From: Psychromonas sp. SA13A
Lineage (GTDB): Bacteria; Pseudomonadota; Gammaproteobacteria; Enterobacterales; Psychromonadaceae
Assembly (NCBI RefSeq): GCF_011378715.1
Contig: NZ_WTKU01000013.1
Location: forward strand, 48,871-112,870
Direction: 5' to 3'
DNA: 64,000 nucleotides
The notes beneath the pieces were generated by a model. That model was given only the letters and a program-made list of their open reading frames with translations, was not told where the DNA came from and did no database searches. Below, one piece after another: positions 29,496-37,880 of the stretch (its first letter is position 1; every line of letters starts with the position of its first letter). Position numbers and translations under genes: made by a program.

Positions 29496-30185
29496 GTGAA
29501 AAAAAGCAAGCTGTTTACATTTGAAGGCCAAGATTTGGAACGCAGTTTTAAGATTGATCCATTCACTGATAAGAAAATTTATTCATTTACTTTAGGGGGA
29601 AATGAGTGCATCTCAAAAAATTTAGATGACAAAATTGCTGAATCTTTGGGTAGGTATGCATTAATAGATAAAGATTTAGACTATATAATTCGATCTGTAA
29701 ATCTAGCCATTGCAATGACAAGTGACAATCTTGATGTCGTTAGTAATTTACGTTCGTATCAATATATTCAGAATTCAGATGAGTTAAAGACTATACCGCA
29801 TTCTCTTTTTTCTTCGGCAGTGGTAGCTTACGGTAAATGCTTCGCCTCAGCAGAAGGAAGAGGAATAAAATTAGACAAAGTATCGGTATTTGAAAATGCA
29901 AACCGTAGCCTTCTTGATACTCATTCAAATATCATTGACACTAGAAATAATTATATTGCACATGCAGGCAATACATTCATGGAAAATCATACTGTTCAAG
30001 TTGTATATCACCCTGATAAAGAAAGAAATATTTCTCCTTTTATAAGTGTTGATACTGATTTTATTAGTCATGTATCCCAGAGCACTTTTAAAAAATATAT
30101 GGTTGTTTTTGAGCATGTATCCGCTCATGTAAAGAATAAAATGAATAAGATATACGAAAAAATAAAGCAAGAAAAAAGTTATTAA
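29496..30185 (+). CDS. HEPN-like protein of a gene cassette
   Basis: 229 residues from a GTG start, preceded by AGGTGAG 5 bases away. No ATG fits better. Mostly helical and cytoplasmic. The segment around 141-156 reads IDTRNNYIAHAGN: RNNYIAH matches the HEPN RNase motif R-(N/D/H)-x4-H, and the preceding LFSSAVVAYGKCF helix fits a four-helix HEPN bundle. HEPN proteins are often toxins or defence RNases. No antitoxin partner (e.g. MNT) is adjacent. The gene is followed 8 bases later by an attC site, which marks it as an integron cassette gene. Confidence 0.65.
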   Translation: MKKSKLFTFEGQDLERSFKIDPFTDKKIYSFTLGGNECISKNLDDKIAESLGRYALIDKDLDYIIRSVNLAIAMTSDNLDVVSNLRSYQYIQNSDELKTIPHSLFSSAVVAYGKCFASAEGRGIKLDKVSVFENANRSLLDTHSNIIDTRNNYIAHAGNTFMENHTVQVVYHPDKERNISPFISVDTDFISHVSQSTFKKYMVVFEHVSAHVKNKMNKIYEKIKQEKSY

Positions 30186-30193
30186 ACAACGAA

Positions 30194-30304
30194 AACATAA
30201 CAAGGCAAATCACTCGGACGCATTACGGCTGTCACTGTTTTTGCTGAAAAGAAAAGATGCAAAAATAGCGGCAACCTACGCGCCAGTGTTTGCAGCGTCA
30301 AGCT
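30194..30304 (+). repeat. attC recombination site of the HEPN cassette
   Basis: Begins with CATAACAAGGC, ends with AGCGTCAAGC. R' reads GTCAAGC (consensus GTTRRRY, one mismatch). The L arms pair well: GCAAATCACTCGGACGC near the left against GCGCCAGTGTTTGC near the right. The central stem GTTTTTGC (30236-30243) pairs with GCAAAAA (30259-30265). Arms, boxes and length (about 111 bases) all fit an attC of the Vibrio/Shewanella type. Confidence 0.7.
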
Positions 30305-30311
30305 AAGCTTG

Positions 30312-32239
30312 ATGCGTCTTGCAGGGTGTAAGTCCCTGTCAGGTAAGGTTTAACCAACCACCTATATCGAGTGTTGCACCTTTGGCGGAGTCTGGGATTC
30401 GTGTATCACTTATCTGCGATTTATCGCTCCAGATGAACAAAATAGGTGAAGCGTACACAGAGAATCATATAGGCATAGGGGGTACGTGTCCCAGAAGTGC
30501 TGGTATCGCTCCGATAAATATTAGATCTGACTGGCGAGGTTTGCAACGCCATCGAAGTCCAAGCAAAGCAATCGATATGGTTAGATTGTGGCGAGTCAGC
30601 GAAGTTTTCAAGCTGTGGCATGTACGTAGAGATGCATTGAGTACTTGAGAGATCCAAAAGTATCCCACAAGGAAGGTGGTAGAAAAGCTGAGTGAAAAGC
30701 AAGGCAAACGAAGATCTTTTGGAAGTCAGATCAGCCCGTAGTAGTCTGAGCAGGGGAAAGCCTTGTACATGGCGAAGGAGCTGACAGTTATATCCGTTAT
30801 TGAGCAGATACATGGTCCGGACAAAGTAGGGCTGGAGATACGATGACAACGACACTTAATAACATCACATTTAAAGCACATACTCACCCCAAGCATAGGT
30901 TTCAGAATTTATATGGATTACTAAATACTGATCTTCTATATGAAAGTTGGGGGCAACTCAATAAGAAAGCTGCACCAGGTATTGATGGTTGTACTATTGC
31001 TCAATATCAAGCCAACTTAGTTGAAAATATAAATTACTTAGGTCATCAATTGAAACAGAAATGTTATCGAGCGAAGGACATTAAGCTCATCTTTATTCCA
31101 AAATCGAACGGTAAACAACGACCACTAGGTCTGCCCACTGTTAACGATAAACTGGTTCAGCAAAGTGTCTGTCAGATCCTGCAAAGTATCTAGGAACAAT
31201 ACTTTTTGCGCAACAGTTACGGTTATCGACCGAATAAAAGTGCACATCAAGCAATTCATAGTTTAACACTTAATTTGCAATTCAAAGGTTATGGTTACAT
31301 TGTAGAAGCAGATATTAAAGGCTTCTTTGACAACCTAGATCATGATTGCCTGATGGAGATGCTTAACCAATCAATTGATGATGAAGCGATACTTAGCTTA
31401 ATAAGCCAATGGTTAAAAGCACGGATAAAATCCCCCTATGGTGTTTTTACTAAGCCAACGAGTGGTAGTCCGCAAGGCGGTATAATTAGTCCCGTTTTGG
31501 CAAATATTTATCTGCACTACACTTTAGACTTATGGTTTTAAAAGAAAGTAAAACCTGCGATGGAAGGGCGATGTATGATGATTCGTTATGCGGATGATTT
31601 TGTATGTGCCTTTCAGTTTTCAAAGGATGCAGAACGCTTTTATCGGGTATTACCGAAACGATTAAAGAAATTCAATTTAGACGTCGCGGAAGATAAAACA
31701 TCATTGATGCGGTTCAGTCGCTTCCATGTAGGGCGAAAGCGTCATTTTGCATTTTTAGGTTTTTAATTTTATTGGGGAACGAATGCCAATGGTAAAGCGA
31801 GACTGAGACAGAGAGCTGCTGTTAAGAAACAGAAAGCGACATTAAGTGAATATTATCATTGGATAAAGGGCAAATACTCACTTAAATTGAGAGAGTGGTT
31901 ACCACAATTAAAACGAAAACTGCTAGGATTTAGAAATTACTTCGGGCTTCCTGACAGCAGCCGTAGTCTGTCCCACTTGTATAATTATGTGTTACATAAT
32001 CTGTACAAATGGTTAAATAGGCTAAGCGGTCGGAAAAGCTATAATTGGAATGATTTCAAGAAAATGTTAAGTTATTTTAAAGTTGAAGTACCAAAGGTGA
32101 GCAAACGAAACTTACTTGTCGATTGGTGCTAGAGTTGAGTTTTACACGAGTGAAGAGTTAACTGAAGAGCCGGATGTGGTAATTCCGCACGTCCGAATCT
32201 GTGTGGTGTCGGCCTAGTAATAGGTCGTTCTACCACGAT
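30312..32239 (+). mobile_element. Group II intron (degenerate)
   Basis: The 5' end is placed at ATGCG (30312), close to the GTGYG consensus, and is uncertain by some 25 bases. The leader with GGGTGTAAGTCCC is a typical domain I element. Domain V is clear: 34 bases 32167-32200 beginning GAGC, stem CGGATGTGG / CCGCACGTCCG, loop TAAT. Domain VI follows (GTGGT 32203.. / ACCAC ..32236), and the 3' end is near 32239. The intron sits directly after the attC of the HEPN cassette, on the same strand. Confidence 0.8.
30843..32132 (+). pseudogene. ltrA: Group II intron reverse transcriptase/maturase with three in-frame stops
   Basis: One continuous frame of 430 codons interrupted only by TAG at 31191-31193, TAA at 31539-31541 and TAA at 31764-31766. 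No frameshift is needed. RT motifs survive on both sides of the stops: APGIDG, KSNGKQRPLGLPTVNDKLVQ, SYGYRPNKSAHQA, ADIKGFFDNLDH, GSPQGGIISPVLANIYLH, and the catalytic YADD in RYADDFVCAF. The C-terminus is the GIIM maturase part (FRNYFGL ... YKWLNRLSGRKSYNW) without an HNH endonuclease. Probably inactive. Confidence 0.88.
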
Positions 32240-32388
32240 AGGTTGTAGAATAACTCGTTTTTTACAAATTAGAGTAAATTTTTAGCTTTTAACACATTGT
32301 TTTAATTTATTATTAAATTTTAAAAATAGCTATTTTTCCTAAAATGGAGAAATTCTACAGCCTCATTATGCTAGTAAGGGGGATCAAT

Positions 32389-33201
32389 ATGCTAGAAATA
32401 ATCAAAAAGCATCCAATTGTTGTTTTTACTGCAACAGTCATAAGCGTAATCGCTGCATTGAATACTGTTTTTGATTTCCCAGAGAAAGCGTGCAGATACG
32501 CTCCTGACTACTTAGAACCCAAAATAGTCGAAACAAAAATCGATGCGGTATGGGTAGGAATCACAAAAAAGGAAATACGGAAAAGTTTTGGAAGACCTCC
32601 TCATATCGATTCAACTAGTAGAAAAGAAGCTTGGTTTTACAAAACAGAAAATGCGTATCTTGTAGTGGCTTTTTCTACTCAAGGAGTGGTTAAAGAATTT
32701 GTTATCGCAGTACCAAATGAAACACTGAAAAGCTTCTATGGCTACAAACTCAAGCACCCTGATACTTATGGAAAATTTAATCTGGGAATCAGTAGTATGG
32801 AGTTAGTAAGCAATGATTCATTGATTGCAGGAATTGGAGCACAATCAGGTTCAGTATCAGGAGAAATCGACCCACCTTTTATTTTAAGAAAAGTAGGTAG
32901 AAACGAAACAATTAAACTAAGAGCGTTCGATACCACATTATTTAATCGAACTATGTTTGGTGCGCCAAATCTAACTATGAAAATTTCAAATGCTTTCAAT
33001 TGTTTCGGAGAAGAATGCGATATAGCATCTAAAGAAAGTGCAATTAATTCTCTAAAAAGATCCATACCCGGTTGGCTAAAGGTATCTGATGAAGATAATG
33101 AAATTTTAAATGACTATGATCTCATAAATACATTCTCACTTATGGCTGAGAAAAAATATAATTACGGAACTTGGAACACTGAATTTTGCTTGAATTTCTA
33201 A
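32389..33201 (+). CDS. Membrane-anchored ETEC_3214-like protein of a second cassette
   Basis: About 270 residues from ATG 32389, chosen because AAGGGGG precedes it. An upstream ATG at 32344 would overlap the palindrome. One N-terminal membrane segment (about 8-28, PIVVFTATVISVIAALNTVF), then a soluble part with VWVGITKKEIRKSFGRP ... AWFYKTENAYLVVAFSTQG, a BamE/SmpA-like pattern also seen in ETEC_3214-domain proteins. The function is unknown. It is followed by an attC-like site, so it is probably a cassette gene. Confidence 0.6.
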   Translation: MLEIIKKHPIVVFTATVISVIAALNTVFDFPEKACRYAPDYLEPKIVETKIDAVWVGITKKEIRKSFGRPPHIDSTSRKEAWFYKTENAYLVVAFSTQGVVKEFVIAVPNETLKSFYGYKLKHPDTYGKFNLGISSMELVSNDSLIAGIGAQSGSVSGEIDPPFILRKVGRNETIKLRAFDTTLFNRTMFGAPNLTMKISNAFNCFGEECDIASKESAINSLKRSIPGWLKVSDEDNEILNDYDLINTFSLMAEKKYNYGTWNTEFCLNF

Positions 33202-33205
33202 ATAT

Positions 33206-33264
33206 GCATAACAAGATCAAGCAATCAGTCGTATAAACAGTTGGCGTTGTTACAAGCGTTATAT
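33206..33264 (+). repeat. Second attC-like site (weak)
   Basis: Starts GCATAACAAG and ends AAGCGTTATAT. The R boxes ATAAC (33208-33212) and GTTAT (33258-33262) pair exactly. The spacing is 59 bases, within the attC range. The inner arms pair poorly, so this is a weaker call than the site at 30194. It begins four bases after the stop codon of the preceding gene, as expected of a cassette. Confidence 0.45.
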
Positions 33265-33794
33265 TCTAGGAGGTACTTTTCATCATTGCTTGCGAAAGGA
33301 AATTGGGCGCATAAACAAACTTAAGAAAAAATTTAAGTACTTTTATCCTAAATGTGGTGAAACTTCTATTGGTTCTCATTCACAGCAAAGAGGAAGTGTC
33401 GAAATCTGCTACACCTCAATACAATACGCATTAAGGCAGCATCCGTGAAATAATTATTATTTCTCAAATTAATTTTTATATAATATTTTTTAACCTGTTA
33501 CAGCTTTATTATTTCATAACAATGAAAAATCTAAGTGATACCTTGACCAGTCAGTCATTCTAATACGAATGGATGCATATACGATAAGTTCTATTATCAT
33601 TTTAGTAATGTTGATCTTTAACTTATCGTAATGCTAATACGGTGAGGCTTATGTGATAGGAATGAGCTCTACTTATTACCTAACTGCCGTTATGCTTAGA
33701 GCTTCTTATTCTTGTTTAACTTATCGTAATGCACAAACATAAAGAGTTATAACTGGATTAGGGGTCAAGTAAAGCTGAACGTTGATTATGCTTT
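33265..33794. other. Cassette-end region with inverted repeats, no firm gene
   Basis: A frame open from before the attC to 33448 encodes a start-less peptide ending ...SIQYALRQHP with a PKCG motif, possibly a gene remnant. At 33580-33590 and 33620-33630 lie perfect 11-base inverted copies of TACGATAAGTT. An 18-base copy TTTAACTTATCGTAATGC (33617-33634) recurs directly at 33715-33732. No other gene seen. Confidence 0.4.
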
Positions 33795-34491
33795 TTATAT
33801 GCATTGCTCAGACCAGACTACTTTTCCTATTATTACTAAATCTTCGTCCTTTAAATCCTCTTTTGTTAATATCCAAGGCTTATAACTACTATTATCACTG
33901 ATTACATTAAAGTCAGATTTAATTAATTGTAATCGTTTTATCATTACCTGTGCATTAAGTTGAAATATATAAATTCCATCATCAATGAAATTTTGAGTTC
34001 TACGGATCATTATTATAGAGTCATTTTTTAAGGTTGGGTACATGCTGTCGTTTGTTACTGACATTAAAAATAGATATTTGGGAGCAACTTGTATTTTTTT
34101 GTATAAAAGATTCTGTAAAGCAAATATCAACTGTAGCATTCTGTTCTAGAGTTAAACTTTCCCCTGCTACTATTTTATAAAAATCAAGTTCGATATATCG
34201 AACGTTCTCTTTTTGATCCACTTCAATTGAAAGTGATATATTTTCAGTATTTTTGGAGTTTGTATGTTTTTTGTTTATCTCTGAATTTTTATCTATAATT
34301 GAGAGAAACGAGTAAGGATTAAGCTTGTCATCTTTAATGTTTTTATTCTCTTTCCCTAATAATTGGCTTTGAACCTCTGTCTCAAAGTTACTAATATGAT
34401 ATTCGAGTGAGCGCCCACCACCTTTAGCTTTTCTACTTATCCAATCTTTTGTTAAACATAATAATCGAATAGGTAACTTATGGATACACAC
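33795..34491 (-). pseudogene. Phage-type repressor with S24 peptidase domain, frameshifted
   Basis: The N-terminal piece (34021-34491, GTG start) carries DWISRKAKGGGRSLEYH, the signature of Mu-like repressor DNA-binding domains. The C-terminal piece (33795-34139) is an S24/LexA-type domain with TNDSMYPTL (serine region) and VMIKRL (lysine region). The two join if one base is removed from a 7-base T-run at 34094-34100 (A-run in the gene). The N-terminus is also shortened by an in-frame stop. It is a likely remnant of the element that entered dusA. Confidence 0.72.
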
Positions 34492-34787
34492 TTTGCTCTA
34501 CTGGCTCGTTTTCAAAGTCCAGTCGTTGAACTCAAACAAAGATCCGAGGTCAAGTCTTTCATTTTGCATTTTTAGTAATTAGCATCTGCTCTAGCTCGGT
34601 ATGGGGCGTTAGCCACTTAATAATCGGATATGATTTTTTAGCTTTATTCGTGAGGAAGATTAACTTATTAATACTCCTATTTTTCAAAGCTTGGTATCTG
34701 ATATAATTAATTTTCTTATGCCTTCATTTAGTTATTGATTGAAATTTTTTGTTGGCTAGTTTATTCGTTTTATTACATTGGTACCTT

Positions 34788-35762
34788 ATGCAAAACCTCC
34801 CCACAAACCGCTTTTCCATTGCGCCCATGCTTGATTGGACTGATCAATATTGTCGTTATTTCCATCGTTTAATGAGTAAAAATACATTGTTATACAGCGA
34901 GATGGTCACGACAGGTGCTATTTTGTATGGGAAAGGGGATTACTTACAAAAAGATGCTGCTGAACATCCAGTAAGTTTGCAGTTAGGTGGTTCAGCGCCA
35001 TTAGATTTAGCACAAGCTGCCAAAGCGGGTGCTGACCGTGGATTCGATGAAATAAACTTGAATGTAGGCTGTCCCTCTGACCGAGTACAAAATGGTCGTT
35101 TTGGTGCGTGTTTAATGGCCGAAGGTGCATTAGTTGGTGATGCAGTAAAAGCGATGAAGGATGCCAGTGGTTTGCCTGTGACGGTTAAAACACGGATTGG
35201 TATTGATGAGTTAGATTCCTATGAATTTTTATGTGACTTTGTAGAAAAAGTAAAAGCACAAGGTTGTGATACTTTTATTATTCATGCCCGTAAAGCTTGG
35301 TTAAGTGGTTTAAGCCCAAAGCAAAATCGTGATGTACCACCTTTAGATTATGAACGAGTGTATCAATTAAAGCGTGATTTTCCTGAATTAACGATTGCTA
35401 TTAATGGTGGTATTAAAACGTTATCTGATTGTGAAACTCATTTGCAGCATTTAGATGGTGTGATGTTAGGAAGAGAGGTTTATGCTAATCCGTATATCTT
35501 AAGTGCGGTTGATCAGCAGTTATTTGGATGTGACAAAGTACCATTAACTCGTTTTGAAGTTTTAGAAAAAATGTACCCTTATATTGAATCTCAGTTAAGC
35601 CAAGGTGTACACTTGAACCGTGTCGCTCGCCATATGTTAGGCTTGTTTCAAGGTTTACCGGGTGCACGAGCATGGCGTCGTCATTTAAGTGAAAATGGTC
35701 ATATACCGGGTTCTGGTATTGAGGTCATGCAAAAAGCAGCATCATTTGTGATTGAAGATTAA
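34788..35762 (+). CDS. dusA: tRNA-dihydrouridine(20/20a) synthase DusA
   Basis: FMN enzyme that reduces uridines in the D-loop of tRNA. 324 residues from ATG 34788. An upstream TTG frame adds 13 residues without family support. Landmarks: [12 protein letters not shown] at the start, catalytic cysteine in [12 protein letters not shown] (about residue 95), [17 protein letters not shown], and INGGI. The first 19 codons duplicate the fragment at 24696, so this gene marks the right junction of the island and may have received its 5' end and promoter from it. Confidence 0.95.
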   Translation: MQNLPTNRFSIAPMLDWTDQYCRYFHRLMSKNTLLYSEMVTTGAILYGKGDYLQKDAAEHPVSLQLGGSAPLDLAQAAKAGADRGFDEINLNVGCPSDRVQNGRFGACLMAEGALVGDAVKAMKDASGLPVTVKTRIGIDELDSYEFLCDFVEKVKAQGCDTFIIHARKAWLSGLSPKQNRDVPPLDYERVYQLKRDFPELTIAINGGIKTLSDCETHLQHLDGVMLGREVYANPYILSAVDQQLFGCDKVPLTRFEVLEKMYPYIESQLSQGVHLNRVARHMLGLFQGLPGARAWRRHLSENGHIPGSGIEVMQKAASFVIED

Positions 35763-35794
35763 GATCTACTTGTTAGCGAAGGTGAGGTAATAGG

Positions 35795-36397
35795 ATGAAA
35801 AAATTATATTTACTGTTTGCTATGATTGGTATTCAGTTGGCTCTCTATGGTTGTAGCTCACTAACGACAACCGATGCAACAGCGCAAACAACAAGTAACA
35901 CACAGCGTTTGATGATTGTTAGCAGTGGTAATCCCCCTGACGTATTGCCCGCATTTACTACTTATACTTGGAGCGACCAATATAATCAGGTGTTGTCAGG
36001 TGTTGCGGGACAAAATCAGCAGCAGCTGAAAGGTTATATTCGCAACCAAATCACCACTTATTTGAGTAGTAAAGGGTATCAATATCGTGCTGATCCTAAG
36101 CAAGCTGATATAGTTGTTGGGTTTTTATTTGCGCTAGAAGATGATATTGCGGACCAAACCATTCAGCAACGCTTTGGACTGCTACCAGGTTTAACACGTA
36201 GTAATGTTAATGATCCTCGTTATGAAAAAGGGTCTCTATTACTAGCTGCATTAGATAACCAAGAAAAAACCGTTTATTGGCGCTCTGCTGTGCAAGGTTT
36301 TGTCGATTTAGAACAAGATCGAATGGAATCCGGCTCGGTACGCATGCAATATATTCTGAGTATGATGCTAGGTGGTTTCCCACAAGCGGGTAAATAG
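35795..36397 (+). CDS. DUF4136 lipoprotein
   Basis: 200 residues with a lipobox (ALYGC, SSL following). The mature part fits DUF4136: FTTYTWSDQ near 49-57, the helical RNQITTYLSSKGYQYRADPKQADIVVGF stretch around 83-110, and QEKTVYWRSAVQGF. These are envelope lipoproteins of unknown function. It starts 32 bases after dusA behind AGGTGAGG and may be cotranscribed with it. Confidence 0.8.
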   Translation: MKKLYLLFAMIGIQLALYGCSSLTTTDATAQTTSNTQRLMIVSSGNPPDVLPAFTTYTWSDQYNQVLSGVAGQNQQQLKGYIRNQITTYLSSKGYQYRADPKQADIVVGFLFALEDDIADQTIQQRFGLLPGLTRSNVNDPRYEKGSLLLAALDNQEKTVYWRSAVQGFVDLEQDRMESGSVRMQYILSMMLGGFPQAGK

Positions 36398-36465
36398 GCG
36401 GAAAAGTAATAAGGAAAGGTAGTACATAATGTATTGCTGAAATTACACTTAGCAAATGTGTCTCG

Positions 36466-36499
36466 GTTGCCATTCAATGTGCAAATGATGAATGGCAAC
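36466..36499. terminator. Hairpin between the DUF4136 gene and the panM-like gene
   Basis: GTTGCCATTCA (36466-36476) pairs perfectly with TGAATGGCAAC (36489-36499). It lies between convergent genes and has no T-run. Downstream, 36540-36576 holds 2.6 copies of a 14-base unit ACTRTTAACCAATT. Confidence 0.5.
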
Positions 36500-36571
36500 G
36501 GATAACGGATACAGTCCAGTAATCTATTTAATGCTGCTTACTGTTAACCAATTACTATTAACCAATTACTG

Positions 36572-37000
36572 TTAACAAAGGGACTTGCTCGCAATATGAT
36601 TATTGATTGTGTAGCCGCTGTCTGAGAAAAAGGCCTGAGTTGCTAGGTACTGATCTTCCAATACTTCTTTTAAGTTATATTTAATTTGTGTAATACCTTC
36701 CGCTGTAATTGTTTTTTCAATTTGCTTTAATAAATTCTTACCAACGCCACGTCGACGAGTTAGATCTCTAATAGATAATTGTGAAAATATAGCCGTTGTA
36801 CCTTGGGTTTTTAAATTTACAGCACCTATATGACGTTCATTAAACATTGTTACGTATAACTTGGTATCCGCTTGTACTAGTTGCTCTTCAATGGCTTGTT
36901 CGGTTAATGCTGCTGGTGGAAGGTGGCCTGCATAGATTTTCTGTAAATCTATTAATAATTGATTTGATAGGGTGTCGGCAATGAAAACGGATAGGCGCAT
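36572..37000 (-). CDS. panM: PanM/PanZ-like acetyltransferase-fold protein
   Basis: 142-residue GNAT protein. The pattern FNERHIGAV ... FSQLSIRDLTRRRGVGKNLLKQIE matches PanM (PanZ), which binds acetyl-CoA, triggers maturation of aspartate decarboxylase PanD and represses it as a CoA sensor. The RRGVG acetyl-CoA loop is intact. PanM is otherwise short (about 127). This one has some extra residues at both ends. No panD is in the window, so the assignment rests on sequence pattern only. Confidence 0.7.
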   Translation of the reverse strand: MRLSVFIADTLSNQLLIDLQKIYAGHLPPAALTEQAIEEQLVQADTKLYVTMFNERHIGAVNLKTQGTTAIFSQLSIRDLTRRRGVGKNLLKQIEKTITAEGITQIKYNLKEVLEDQYLATQAFFSDSGYTINNHIASKSLC

Positions 37001-37042
37001 ACAGGTCTCACTATTAGGTTGTTGGTTATGTTATTAGTTATG

Positions 37043-37879
37043 TTATTCATTATGTAGTGGAAAGTTAACGCTACTGGTGTCTGAATAAACTTGATTTTGT
37101 TGATAATATTGTACTTTTTTAAGCAATAAGATCACACGTTCTTTTAATGGAATTAATTGTCTTAAGGAGACTAATTGGTAATCTTGCTCAGATAAAGCTA
37201 AGCGTTGTGATAAATATTGTAAGGTTTCAGGGTAAGGGTGCGCTATAAGAATGGTATAAGCTGAGTGCATACTATGTTCGATTGCTGTCTTAAATTGCTT
37301 TTCCATGGCCGCTTGTGTTCGTACGTTGTCTAGGAATATGTGACGTCTTAAAGCTGGTAGCCCGGCGGTCAATGCTGCGGTCTGTGCAACGCTCTTAGCA
37401 CTAGTAAAGCTATCAACAAAAAACAAACCCTGTTGAAATAACAATTCCATAGTCCACTGCATTGCTGTTAGATTCTCGGTGAGTTGACTACCCATATGAT
37501 TATTAGCACCAACGGCATAGGGGACGACCTTTAAGGAATCGATTAATTGTTTTTGGTGAGTCTGCTTGTCCATCTCTTCGGTCAACGCACCTTTGCCTAA
37601 TAAATGGTTATGGCTGTGTGCCTGCATCGGAATGTGTAATAGTACTTCACGATGTTGCTGGTGGGCAGCTCGAGCAAGGCTTTTAGCGTAAGGTGTGAAT
37701 GGAAGAATAGAAAAAATTATATTTTTAGGTAACTTTAAAAATGCTTGGTTATTCTTATTATTACCAATGTCATCAATGATAATAACGAGCTTACCGATTG
37801 CTAAGGCATTGGTTGCGTTGCTAAAGAGCCAAGTATAAAGTAATAATCTACCTGTTTTATTTAGAAAGGTGAGTAGCAT
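37043..37879 (-). CDS. yibQ: Divergent polysaccharide deacetylase YibQ
   Basis: 278 residues with an N-terminal signal segment. The DUF610/divergent polysaccharide deacetylase fold is seen in LVIIIDDIGNN, FSILPFTPYAKSLARAAHQQHREVLLHIPMQ (first part as landmark) and MGSQLT. It is predicted periplasmic. Immediately follows envC (1-base gap), reproducing the E. coli gpmI-envC-yibQ order. The enzymatic activity has not been established for the family. Confidence 0.88.
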   Translation of the reverse strand: MLLTFLNKTGRLLLYTWLFSNATNALAIGKLVIIIDDIGNNKNNQAFLKLPKNIIFSILPFTPYAKSLARAAHQQHREVLLHIPMQAHSHNHLLGKGALTEEMDKQTHQKQLIDSLKVVPYAVGANNHMGSQLTENLTAMQWTMELLFQQGLFFVDSFTSAKSVAQTAALTAGLPALRRHIFLDNVRTQAAMEKQFKTAIEHSMHSAYTILIAHPYPETLQYLSQRLALSEQDYQLVSLRQLIPLKERVILLLKKVQYYQQNQVYSDTSSVNFPLHNE

Positions 37880-37880
37880 A

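Noticed and set aside
30319..30855. Reading frames of 80-144 codons on both strands
   Set aside because: They lie inside the structured domain I-IV part of the group II intron, overlap each other and show no protein family pattern.
30194..32239. Class C intron inserted in the bottom strand of an attC
   Set aside because: The intron runs in the same direction as the cassette and begins after R', so the attC is not split. Strand and position do not fit that class.
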